NCBI GenBank assembly: GCA_025923175.1
Contig: JAICGL010000062.1
Span: forward strand, 1 to 11,726
Length of the DNA: 11,726 bases
Reading direction: 5' to 3'
Origin: Acidimicrobiia bacterium
Lineage (GTDB): Bacteria; Actinomycetota; Acidimicrobiia; IMCC26256; BP-133
How positions within the stretch are numbered: position 1 is the first letter of the stretch; each line of letters begins with the position of its first letter. Below the pieces are notes generated by a model, which saw only the letters and a program-made list of their open reading frames with translations, had not been told where the DNA came from and made no database searches. Below are positions 5,362 through 11,726 of this stretch, one piece after another. Made by a program: the position numbers and the translations under genes.

Positions 5362-6377
5362 CGGCGGGTGCCGGCCCACGCCGGGCCGCCATCGCCGGCT
5401 GGGGAATGGCGGTCCCCGAAGGGAAGCTGACCAACGCCGAGCTCGAGTCCCGCAATATCGGGACCAGCAACCAGTGGATCCTGGAGCGGACCGGGATCTC
5501 CGAGCGGCGCATGTGCGCGCCCGACGAGACGACCGCCGGTCTGGCCATCGCGGCCGGGAACGCCGCCATCAAGTCGGCCGGGATCACCCCCGGCGACCTC
5601 GGCATGCTGATCGTGGCCACCTGCACGCCCGAGCAACCGATCCCCGAGACGTCGTCGTTCGTCGCCGAGGGCCTCGGGGTGCGCTGCGGTGCATTCGACG
5701 TAGGAGCGGCCTGCGCCGGCTTCAGCTACGGCCTCGTCGTGGCGACCGGGCTGGTCGCGGCCGGGACGGACGCCCCCATCCTGCTCGTCGGCGCCGAGAA
5801 CCTCACCCGGGTGGTCGAGCCGACCGAGCGGGGCACGGTCATCCTTTTCGGCGACGGGGCCGGGGCCACGGTGATCGGCCCGTCCACCGCCGGGCCGGAC
5901 GGGCCCGGAGTTCTCTCCTGGGACATGGGCTCCGATGGATCGGCCGCCCACCTGATCGAGATCACCGCTGGCGGGAGCCGCCAGCCGACCACCCCCGAGA
6001 GCGTTGCCGCCGGCGCCCACTGGATGCAGATGAACGGGCCCGAGGTCTTCCGGACGGCGGTGCGGGTGGTCGTCGAGTCGTCGAACACCGCCCTCGCCCG
6101 GGCAGGACTCACGACGGCCGACGTCGACTGGTTCGTGCCCCACCAGGCCAACGCCCGGATCGTCACCGCCGCCGCCAACCGGCTCAAGATCCCGGCCGAG
6201 CGGTGCATCGTGAACATCGACCGCTACGGAAACACCTCCGCGGCCTCCATCCCGATCGCCCTGTCAGAGGCGGCCGACGACGGCCGCCTCTCCGACGGCG
6301 ACATCGTCCTCTGCTGCGGGTTCGGGGCGGGGATGACGTGGTCGAGCGCCGTCCTCCGCTGGGGCCGTCCGGCATGA
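5358..6377 (+). CDS. fabH: Beta-ketoacyl-ACP synthase III
   Basis: KAS III starts fatty-acid chains by condensing an acyl-CoA primer with malonyl-ACP. The protein is 339 aa, normal for the family. The triad is visible: Cys119 in GAACAGFSYG, His262 in VPHQANARI and Asn292 in YGNTSAASIP. WILERTGISERR (40-51) and FGDGAGATV (164-172) are further family motifs. The start is GTG at 5358, sharing GTGA with the previous stop; it encodes a short lead before RRAAIAGWGMAVPEG. Its stop overlaps the fabG start (ATGA). Whether it prefers straight or branched primers cannot be read from the sequence. The close family of 3-oxoacyl-ACP synthases outside lipid synthesis is unlikely given the operon. Confidence 0.95.
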   Translation: MTAGAGPRRAAIAGWGMAVPEGKLTNAELESRNIGTSNQWILERTGISERRMCAPDETTAGLAIAAGNAAIKSAGITPGDLGMLIVATCTPEQPIPETSSFVAEGLGVRCGAFDVGAACAGFSYGLVVATGLVAAGTDAPILLVGAENLTRVVEPTERGTVILFGDGAGATVIGPSTAGPDGPGVLSWDMGSDGSAAHLIEITAGGSRQPTTPESVAAGAHWMQMNGPEVFRTAVRVVVESSNTALARAGLTTADVDWFVPHQANARIVTAAANRLKIPAERCIVNIDRYGNTSAASIPIALSEAADDGRLSDGDIVLCCGFGAGMTWSSAVLRWGRPA

Positions 6378-7141
6378 GCGGCACCGCCGAGACCAAGACC
6401 CAGAGCCGTGTTGCGCTGGTCACCGGGGGCTCGCGCGGCATCGGCCGGGCCAGTGCGATCGCCCTGGCCGGCGCCGGCCACCGGGTGGCCCTGTGCTACC
6501 GGTCGGACAAGGAGGGGGCGGCGGAGACCGCTGCCGCCATCACCGACGCCGGCGGGGAGGCGCTGCCCGTCGCCGCCGACGTGGCCGACCCGGCTGCTCT
6601 CGACAGCGCCATGAAAGAGGTCGAGTCCACCTGGGGGCCGGTCCAGATCCTCGTCAACAACGCCGGCGTCACCCGCGACGGGCTGCTCATGCGCATGAGC
6701 GACGAGCAGTGGGGCGAAGTGCTGCGCACCAACCTCGACGGCCCCTTCTACGCCATCCGGCGGGCCACCCCCGGCATGATCCGGGGCCGGTTCGGCCGCA
6801 TCGTCAACATCGGCTCGGCCACCGGATTCACTGGCTCCGCCGGCCAGGTCAACTACGCCACCGCCAAGGCCGGCCTCCTCGGGCTCACCCGCTCGGTGGC
6901 CCGCGAGCTGGCCTCTCGCAATGTCACCTGCAACCTCGTCTCTCCCGGCCCCATCGCCACCACCATGCTCGAAGGCGCCTCCGAAGAGCGGGTCGCCGAG
7001 CTGAAGGGGCTCGTGCCCCTCAACCGGCTCGGCACACCCGAGGAGGTCGGTGCCACCGTCGCCTTCCTGTGTTCGGAGGCGGCTGGGTATATAACCGGAG
7101 CCGTCATCCCGGTCGATGGCGGGATCTCCATGGGGCTGTAG
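6374..7141 (+). CDS. fabG: 3-oxoacyl-ACP reductase (short-chain dehydrogenase)
   Basis: FabG reduces 3-ketoacyl-ACP to 3-hydroxyacyl-ACP with NADPH. The 255-aa protein has the nucleotide motif TGGSRGIG (17-24), NNAG (95-98) and the catalytic tetrad Asn120 (RTNLDG), Ser148 (NIGSATG), Tyr161 and Lys165 (YATAK). SPGPIATTM (190-198) and the C-terminal PVDGGISMGL are FabG-like. The start ATG at 6374 overlaps the fabH stop. The first bases are almost identical to those of fabF (both encode MSGTA). The gene is followed by a 33-bp gap before acpP, the longest in the operon. Many SDRs look like FabG; the position between fabH and acpP makes the assignment firm. Confidence 0.95.
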   Translation: MSGTAETKTQSRVALVTGGSRGIGRASAIALAGAGHRVALCYRSDKEGAAETAAAITDAGGEALPVAADVADPAALDSAMKEVESTWGPVQILVNNAGVTRDGLLMRMSDEQWGEVLRTNLDGPFYAIRRATPGMIRGRFGRIVNIGSATGFTGSAGQVNYATAKAGLLGLTRSVARELASRNVTCNLVSPGPIATTMLEGASEERVAELKGLVPLNRLGTPEEVGATVAFLCSEAAGYITGAVIPVDGGISMGL

Positions 7142-7161
7142 CCCGTTCCCTCACCACCTGC

Positions 7162-7168
7162 AAAGGAG
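7162..7168 (+). promoter_or_regulatory. Strong ribosome binding site of acpP
   Basis: AAAGGAG lies 6 nt before the acpP ATG inside the 33-bp fabG-acpP gap. Most other genes in the operon depend on stop-start overlaps, so this site would let ACP be made in larger amounts than its neighbours. Confidence 0.75.
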
Positions 7169-7174
7169 CAACAA

Positions 7175-7426
7175 ATGGATCGCGCCGAGGCGTTCAACAT
7201 CCTGAAGGAGGCGGCGGTAGAAGTCCTGGCCGTCGACCCGTCGGCCGTCACGGAAGAAGCCCGCTTCAAGGAGGACCTCGACGCCGACAGCCTCGACCTT
7301 GTCGAGTTTGTCATGGCCCTCGAGGAGCGCTTCGACATCTCCGTCCCCGAAGAGGACCTCGACGGTGTCGACACTGTGGGCCAGGCCTTGACCCTCGTCA
7401 TGGGCAAGCTCGGCGCCAACGCATGA
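7175..7426 (+). CDS. acpP: Acyl carrier protein
   Basis: ACP carries the growing acyl chain on 4'-phosphopantetheine. The 83-aa acidic protein has the modification motif DADSLDLVEF with Ser39 as the attachment site, preceded by RFKEDLD and followed by ALEERFDISVPEED, the standard helix II-III pattern. The start ATG at 7175 is 6 nt after AAAGGAG. Its stop shares ATGA with fabF. It is the shared substrate of every other enzyme in this operon: FabD loads it, FabH and FabF extend on it, and FabG and FabI reduce its cargo. The phosphopantetheinyl transferase is not in the window. Confidence 0.97.
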   Translation: MDRAEAFNILKEAAVEVLAVDPSAVTEEARFKEDLDADSLDLVEFVMALEERFDISVPEEDLDGVDTVGQALTLVMGKLGANA

Positions 7427-8703
7427 GCGGCACTGCCCCCAACGGGGCATCCGGGTCGATGGTCGACCATCGGGGCCGGCCTCGCGTCGCGGTCACCGGC
7501 CTGGGCCTGAAGACCCCGGCTGGTAACGACGTGGCGTCGTTCTGGGAGACGGTGCTGGCGGGGCGGCCCATGGCCGCCAACATCGAGAGCTTCGACACCT
7601 CGTACCTCCCCGTACGCTTCGCCTGCCAGGTGAAAGGCTTCGACGGCGTCGAGTACCTGGGCCCCAAGGAAGTCCGGCGGGTCGACCGCAACGCCCAGCT
7701 TGGCTTCGCCGCGGCCATCGACGCGAACCGGGACGCCGGCGACACCGGCGCGGACCCGGCGCGTTGCGCCATCGTGGCGGGTGTCGGGATCGGCGGTCTG
7801 GGGACCATGGAGGACCAGGAGAAGCTGCTCCTCGAGCGGGGGCCGCTGCGGGTCACACCCTTCCTCGTGCCGATGATGATGCCCAACGCCACGCCGGCGA
7901 TCGTGGCCATGGAGCTGGGCTGGACCGGCCCGAATATCTGTGTGGCCACTGCCTGCGCCGCTGGCTCGCACGCCATCGGCGAGGGGGCCCGGCTCATCCG
8001 CGACAACACGGCCGACGTCGTCCTCGCCGGCGGGGCCGAGGCCGTGGTGGTGCCGATCGCCATCGCCGCCTTCGCCCGCATGGGAGCGCTCTCCGGCCGC
8101 CACGAAGACCCGGCCAGCGCCTCCCGCCCGTTCGACGTCGGGCGCGACGGCTTCGTCATGGGCGAGGGTGCCGCATTCCTCGTCCTGGAGCGGTACGACC
8201 GGGCGCTGTCCCGGGGCGCCCATATCTACGGCGAGATCCTCGGCTACGGCCGCAACGCCGACGCCTACCACATCACCGCCCCGTCTCCCGGGGGCAGCGG
8301 TGCGACGGCGTGCATGCAGCTGGCCCTCGAAGACGCCGGCCTGGCGCCGTCGGACATCGGCCACGTCAACGCTCACGGCACGTCCACCCCGCTCAACGAC
8401 GCATCCGAGGCCGAAGCCATCGTCAAGGTGTTCAACGGCTCGACGCCCCCGGTCACATCGATCAAGGGTGTCACCGGCCACCTGATCGCCGCCGCAGGGG
8501 CGGTCGAGTGCGTCGCTTCGATCCTGGCGGCGCGGGACGGGCTGGTTCCGCCGACGGCCAACCACGAACAGACCGACCCCGACATCACCATCGACGTCAT
8601 CGCCGGGTCGCCTCGCGAGCTGCGGGGCCCGGTGCTGTCCAACTCGTTCGGCTTCGGTGGGCACAACGCCACGCTGGTGGTGGGCCCGGCCCCGGCCGCA
8701 TGA
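7423..8703 (+). CDS. fabF: Beta-ketoacyl-ACP synthase II
   Basis: KAS II elongates acyl-ACP with malonyl-ACP. The 426-aa protein has the nucleophile Cys178 in ATACAAGSHAIGEGA, His318 in NAHGTSTPLND, Lys348 in SIKGVTGHLIAAAGA and the second active-site His353 in the same stretch. The C-terminal SNSFGFGGHNATLVV is the family glycine-rich loop. The start ATG at 7423 overlaps the acpP stop. A second Met (residue 13, 7459) would remove only the leader before RPRVAVTGLG, so the overlap is preferred. The N-terminus is about a dozen residues longer than the E. coli enzyme. The stop overlaps the carboxyltransferase start by ATGA. Mycolic-acid KasA/KasB-type enzymes are close relatives; I would not separate them from sequence alone. 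Confidence 0.95.
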   Translation: MSGTAPNGASGSMVDHRGRPRVAVTGLGLKTPAGNDVASFWETVLAGRPMAANIESFDTSYLPVRFACQVKGFDGVEYLGPKEVRRVDRNAQLGFAAAIDANRDAGDTGADPARCAIVAGVGIGGLGTMEDQEKLLLERGPLRVTPFLVPMMMPNATPAIVAMELGWTGPNICVATACAAGSHAIGEGARLIRDNTADVVLAGGAEAVVVPIAIAAFARMGALSGRHEDPASASRPFDVGRDGFVMGEGAAFLVLERYDRALSRGAHIYGEILGYGRNADAYHITAPSPGGSGATACMQLALEDAGLAPSDIGHVNAHGTSTPLNDASEAEAIVKVFNGSTPPVTSIKGVTGHLIAAAGAVECVASILAARDGLVPPTANHEQTDPDITIDVIAGSPRELRGPVLSNSFGFGGHNATLVVGPAPAA

Positions 8704-10112
8704 CCCTTTCCCTCGAACCGGGTGGAGGCGGCCTCTCGCTGGGGCTGCCGGTGGCCGGGCGGGCCAGCACGGCCGCCACCGCCACGCTCCGCCGGCTCGA
8801 GGGAAGGGACGTGGCCCTCTTCCGGCTCGACGGCGGCAAGCACCGTGGAGCCATCGGCCCGGCCGAGGGCGTGGCGATCGAACGGGTCGTCACCGTGGCC
8901 ACCGAACTCGGCCTGCCGATCATCGGGGTGCTGGCCACCTCGGGGGCGGACATCCACGAGGGTGTGGCGTCGCTCCACGCCTGGGGCCGCGTGGCCCGCC
9001 AGGTGTCGCGGGCTTCGGGCGTCGTCCCGATCGTCTTCGCCGTTGTCGGGCCCTGCACGTCGGGCCCGGCGCTGATGCTGGGCCTGGCCGACCACGTCGT
9101 CATGACCCCTGACGCCTTCGCCTACGTGAGCGGGCCGGAGGCGGTGGCCGAATTCACCGGGGTGCAGATCGACCGGGTCCGTCTGGGTGGTGGGCCCGTT
9201 CACGACTCCCGGACCGGTGTGGCTTCTCTGGTGGCGGCAGACGAGGAGGACGCCATGCTGGCCGTGGCCGACCTCCTCTCCTACCTGCCGGCCAACCATC
9301 TCCTTGATCCGCCCGTCGTGGCGCTGGCGGCCGACGACCCGCTCGACCGGTCATGCCGGCGGGCTGCCGGTGCGGTGCCCGACGTTGCCCGGGCGTCGTA
9401 CGACGTGCGGACCGTGCTGGCCGACGTCCTCGACGAGGGATCACTGCTCGAGGTCCGGGCCCGGTACGCCTCCAACATGGTCACCGCCTACGGGCGTCTC
9501 GGTGGCCGGCCGGTGGGCATCGTGGCCAACCAGCCCCACGTGCGTGCCGGGACCCTCGACATCGAGGCCTCCCGCAAGGCAGCCCGTTTCGTGCAGCACT
9601 GCGACGCATTCAACCTGCCGATCCTCACGTTCGTTGACACGCCGGGCTTCGAGCCGGGGAAGGACCTGGAGTGGCGCGGCATGATCCGCCACGGCGCCGA
9701 ACTGGTCCACGCCTACGCCGCCGCCACCGTCCCCCGCATCTGCCTGGTGCTGCGCAAGGCGTACGGCGGCGCCTACATCGTCATGGACTCCCGGGAGCTC
9801 GGCAACGACGCCTGCTTCGCCTGGCCCGGGGCCGAGATCGCGGTCATGGGCTCGAAGGGGGCCGTCCAGATCCTCTTCGGCAAGCGCCTCGCTTCCATCG
9901 AGGATCCCGAGGAGCGGGAGCAGGAACGGCTGGCCCTCGAGACCGAGTACGACGCGCGGTTCTGCTCCCCCATCGAGGCGGCCGAGCGGGGTCTCGTCGA
10001 CGAGATCATCGACCCGCACGAAACCCGTCGGGTCCTCGGCGCCGCCCTCGCGGTCCACGCCCGCAAGCGTGAGACGGCCGCCGCCCGCAAGCACTCCATC
10101 TCGCCCTGCTAA
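8700..10112 (+). CDS. PccB/AccD-type carboxyltransferase with a degenerate N-terminal half
   Basis: Carboxyltransferase beta subunits move CO2 from carboxybiotin to an acyl-CoA and contain two crotonase-fold halves. The C-terminal half (about 235-470) is canonical: GRLGGRPVGIVANQP (265-279), GFEPGKDLEWRGMIRHGAEL (316-335) and RKAYGGAYIVM (352-362), the last carrying the C-domain oxyanion Gly-Ala. The N-terminal half starts late, so the protein is 470 aa against roughly 510-540 for PccB. Its SGGARIQEG motif reads SGADIHEG (81-88), one Gly short and with Asp for Arg. GPCTSGPALMLGLAD (117-131) replaces GPCAGGAVYSPA. There is no zinc finger. The ATG at 8700 overlaps the fabF stop. Its natural partner here would be the lysine-free BCCP-like protein, which cannot carry biotin. 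It could be an acyl-CoA carboxylase subunit using carriers encoded elsewhere, a decarboxylase, or a non-catalytic subunit. Confidence 0.85.
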   Translation: MTLSLEPGGGGLSLGLPVAGRASTAATATLRRLEGRDVALFRLDGGKHRGAIGPAEGVAIERVVTVATELGLPIIGVLATSGADIHEGVASLHAWGRVARQVSRASGVVPIVFAVVGPCTSGPALMLGLADHVVMTPDAFAYVSGPEAVAEFTGVQIDRVRLGGGPVHDSRTGVASLVAADEEDAMLAVADLLSYLPANHLLDPPVVALAADDPLDRSCRRAAGAVPDVARASYDVRTVLADVLDEGSLLEVRARYASNMVTAYGRLGGRPVGIVANQPHVRAGTLDIEASRKAARFVQHCDAFNLPILTFVDTPGFEPGKDLEWRGMIRHGAELVHAYAAATVPRICLVLRKAYGGAYIVMDSRELGNDACFAWPGAEIAVMGSKGAVQILFGKRLASIEDPEEREQERLALETEYDARFCSPIEAAERGLVDEIIDPHETRRVLGAALAVHARKRETAAARKHSISPC

Positions 10113-10116
10113 GGAG
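10111..10116 (+). promoter_or_regulatory. Ribosome binding site of fabI, overlapping the previous stop codon
   Basis: AAGGAG overlaps the TAA stop (10110-10112) of the carboxyltransferase gene and stands 6 nt before the fabI ATG at 10123, so fabI can be translated both by coupling and independently. Confidence 0.65.
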
Positions 10117-10122
10117 CCCCGC

Positions 10123-10911
10123 ATGCTGCTGGAAGGCAAGCGCGTCCTCATCACCGGCGTCCTCACCGATCAGTCCATCGCCTTCTCGGTGGCGCGCTGC
10201 GCCCAGGAGCAGGGCGCCGAGATCGTGCTGACGTCATTCGGACGGGCCATGAGCTTGACGAAACGGGTGGCCCGGAAACTGCCGACCGAACCCGACGTCT
10301 TGGAGCTCGACGTCACCAATCCGGAACACCTCAGTGCACTCGGCGCCGAACTCGAGCAGCGCTGGGGTCGCCTCGATGGCGTGCTTCATGCCATCGGGTT
10401 CGCGCCCGAGGCATGCCTGGGCGGCGACTTTCTGCGCGCCGGATGGGACGACGTCGCCACCGCGGTGCACACCTCCGCCTACTCGCTGAAGGCCCTGGCC
10501 GAGATGGCCCAGCCGTTGATGAAGGGCGTCGGTTCGGCGGACGGGCGTGGCGGCGGCTCGATCGTCAGTCTTGACTTTGACGCCACCGTGGCCTGGCCCG
10601 CTTACAACTGGATGGGCGTGGCCAAGGCCGCGCTGGAGTCCACATGCCGTTACCTGGCGAGGGATCTGGGACCCGCCGGGATCCGCGTCAACCTGGTCGC
10701 CGCCGGTCCGTTGAAGACGGTGGCGGCCAAGTCGAGCGCCGGGTTCGCGGCGTGCGAGCAGGCCTGGGTGGCTCGGGCCCCGCTCGGCTGGTCGATCAGC
10801 GACCCGGAGCCCGTTGCCCGGGCCTGCGTGGCCCTGCTGTCGGACTGGTTCCCCGCCACCACCGGCGAGATGATCCACGTCGACGGCGGCTACCACGCGA
10901 TAGGAGCTTAA
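10123..10911 (+). CDS. fabI: Enoyl-ACP reductase, InhA-type FabI
   Basis: FabI/InhA reduces enoyl-ACP with NADH, the last step of each elongation cycle. The 262-aa protein follows Mycobacterium InhA closely: ITGVLTDQSIAFSVA (10-24), FDATVAWPAYNWMGVAKAAL (152-171) with catalytic Tyr161 and Lys168, NLVAAGPLKT (190-199), RAPLGW (218-223) and ALLSDWFPATTGEMIHVDGG (237-256). The start ATG at 10123 has AAGGAG 6 nt upstream. The residue matching InhA Ser94 (HSIGF) is Ala90 (HAIGF). The gene follows the carboxyltransferase by 10 bp and ends the operon; a perfect hairpin follows 9 bp after the stop. InhA-type reductases are shared by actinobacteria with and without mycolic acids, so this does not imply mycolates. 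Confidence 0.95.
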   Translation: MLLEGKRVLITGVLTDQSIAFSVARCAQEQGAEIVLTSFGRAMSLTKRVARKLPTEPDVLELDVTNPEHLSALGAELEQRWGRLDGVLHAIGFAPEACLGGDFLRAGWDDVATAVHTSAYSLKALAEMAQPLMKGVGSADGRGGGSIVSLDFDATVAWPAYNWMGVAKAALESTCRYLARDLGPAGIRVNLVAAGPLKTVAAKSSAGFAACEQAWVARAPLGWSISDPEPVARACVALLSDWFPATTGEMIHVDGGYHAIGA

Positions 10912-10920
10912 GACGCGGGG

Positions 10921-10945
10921 CGGCCCGGGGACGAACCCCGGGCCG
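10921..10945. terminator. Perfect GC-rich hairpin between convergent genes
   Basis: CGGCCCGGGG (10921-10930) pairs over all 10 bp with 10936-10945, with a 5-nt loop ACGAA. It lies 9 bp after the fabI stop and 23 bp after the end of the facing minus-strand gene, so it can serve both. No T-tract is present on either side. Confidence 0.7.
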
Positions 10946-10968
10946 GAACCGCTCTGAGGCTGGGGAGC

Positions 10969-11726
10969 CTAGAAGTTGACGTGGACGTAGATGTCCTGGC
11001 CGCTGTTGGTCGGCCGGGACGGGTCCAGCGAGTCGGCCTTGGAATCCCAGGCCACCACGCGGCCGTCCATGCTCAGGGCCGGGGAGAAGCTGTCGTTGTT
11101 GCCCTGGGCGCCGTTGGTCGCCGTCATGCGGGTGGTGGTCCGGGCCACCATGTCCCGCACGAAGACATCGGAGCACGGAGCTGCCCGGCAGCCGGTGTTC
11201 CCATTGGTGTCGTTGTCGACCAGGTTCGAGGAGTCGGACCAGAAGGCCACGAACCGGCCGTCGGCGCTGATGGTGGAGTCGGCGCCAACAGCGTTGCCAC
11301 TGGTGCTGGCTTGGTTCCCGTCGGTCCGGATGCTGGCCTGTGTGATGGCCCCGGTGGCGAGGTTCTTCACGTAGATGTCTGTGTCGCCGCCGCCGTCCTG
11401 CGAGCCGAAGCTGGCCTTGCTGTCGAAGGACACCCAGTTCCCATCGGCACTGATCGAGGGGCTGGTGCCATGAGCGACGAGCGTCGTCGCGCCGCTCGCG
11501 ACGTCCTTCAAGAGCACCTGGGTGTTGGCTACGTTCTCGGCGACGAGGTTCGTAGCCGAGGACTGGTAGGCGATCTTCCGGCCATTGCTGCTCAGGGTGG
11601 GCCGGTTGGAAGGGCCGTTGCCGGCGGCGCCGCTAGAGGTAGCGCTGACGAGTGTCACGTTGCCGGTGGCCACCTCGTAGAGGTAGACGTCGTCGGCGTT
11701 GTTCCTGTCCCCGCCGGGACAGACCA
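10969..11726 (-). CDS. TolB/PD40-type beta-propeller repeat protein, C-terminal part
   Basis: The frame is open from the window edge to TAG at 10971-10969, giving 251 residues; the start lies outside. Four repeats of the PD40 (WD40-like) type can be read. Each has a core like S-P-x-(L/I)-S-x-DG-x-x-(V/I)-A-(F/Y)-x-S, then a strand such as DIYVKNLATG or DVFVRDMVA, then T-(T/x)-x-(L/M/A). In order the cores are RPTLSSNGRKIAYQS, SPSISADGNWVSFDS, DSTISADGRFVAFWS and SPALSMDGRVVAWDS. A Cys pair (GCRAAPC) in the third repeat could form a disulfide. Such proteins are commonly secreted or surface-bound and bind other proteins or glycans; no signal peptide can be checked here. The repeat end DIYVHVNF closes the propeller. 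It converges on fabI and is unlikely to be linked to fatty-acid synthesis. Confidence 0.8.
   Translation of the reverse strand, partial: VCPGGDRNNADDVYLYEVATGNVTLVSATSSGAAGNGPSNRPTLSSNGRKIAYQSSATNLVAENVANTQVLLKDVASGATTLVAHGTSPSISADGNWVSFDSKASFGSQDGGGDTDIYVKNLATGAITQASIRTDGNQASTSGNAVGADSTISADGRFVAFWSDSSNLVDNDTNGNTGCRAAPCSDVFVRDMVARTTTRMTATNGAQGNNDSFSPALSMDGRVVAWDSKADSLDPSRPTNSGQDIYVHVNF

Noticed and set aside
7142..7174. Terminator or riboswitch between fabG and acpP
   Set aside because: Only 33 bp with no stable stem; the content is explained by the acpP ribosome binding site.
6853..8664. 603-codon minus-strand frame opposite fabG, acpP and fabF
   Set aside because: The sequence is low-complexity Gly/Arg/Asp-rich with no domain, and all three plus-strand genes have intact catalytic motifs.
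10957..10970. Small hairpin AGGCT-GGGG-AGCCT at the end of the PD40 gene
   Set aside because: Only 5 bp and overlapping the stop codon; the adjacent 10-bp perfect stem is the better terminator.
1..11726. Mobile elements, CRISPR arrays, prophage or defence genes
   Set aside because: No transposase or integrase motif, no terminal inverted repeats and no regular direct repeats were seen; almost all DNA is accounted for by housekeeping-like genes.

Overview
The window is GC-rich, densely packed bacterial DNA. The gene content points to an actinobacterium, probably of the Acidimicrobiia type. The clues are frequent GTG starts, 4-bp ATGA/GTGA overlaps, an InhA-type enoyl reductase, a PccB-type carboxyltransferase and a PPOX-type flavin/F420 oxidoreductase N-terminus. 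The lineage is inferred from style and gene content; there is no marker gene to fix it.

Left part (1-3302, all on the minus strand). A PPOX-family oxidoreductase runs off the left edge. Next to it is a 74-residue YtxH-like membrane protein whose gene is followed by a strong hairpin. Reading on from the right comes a tight three-gene unit: an H-NOX heme nitric-oxide sensor, a nitrobindin (heme beta-barrel that binds NO and peroxynitrite) and a cytosolic gamma-glutamyltranspeptidase. The first two genes are 15 bp apart and the last two overlap by 4 bp. This looks like an NO-related operon without the histidine kinase or cyclic-di-GMP enzyme that usually partners H-NOX. A tRNA-Leu(CAA) lies upstream of it.

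Centre and right (3316-10911). A regulator with two MerR-type winged-helix domains in one chain is transcribed leftward, away from a rightward type II fatty-acid synthesis operon. The 127-bp divergent promoter region holds a 30-bp imperfect dyad. The operon order is fabD, a BCCP-like protein, fabH, fabG, acpP, fabF, a PccB-like carboxyltransferase and an InhA-type fabI. Five of the seven junctions are ATGA/GTGA overlaps. Only acpP and fabI have clear Shine-Dalgarno sequences of their own. Together the genes would load malonyl groups (FabD), start chains (FabH), condense (FabF), reduce the keto group (FabG) and reduce the enoyl group (FabI) on ACP. No dehydratase (FabZ/HadABC) and no biotin carboxylase are present.

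The most unusual part of the fatty-acid operon is its carboxylase-like pair. The BCCP-like protein contains no lysine, so it cannot carry biotin or lipoate. The carboxyltransferase keeps a canonical C-terminal half but is short at the N-terminus, and its N-domain SGGARxQEG motif is reduced to SGADIHEG.

Right edge (10946-11726). After a perfect GC-rich hairpin, a minus-strand gene for a TolB/PD40-type beta-propeller protein runs out of the window. I saw no mobile element, CRISPR array or gene-free stretch above 300 bp.
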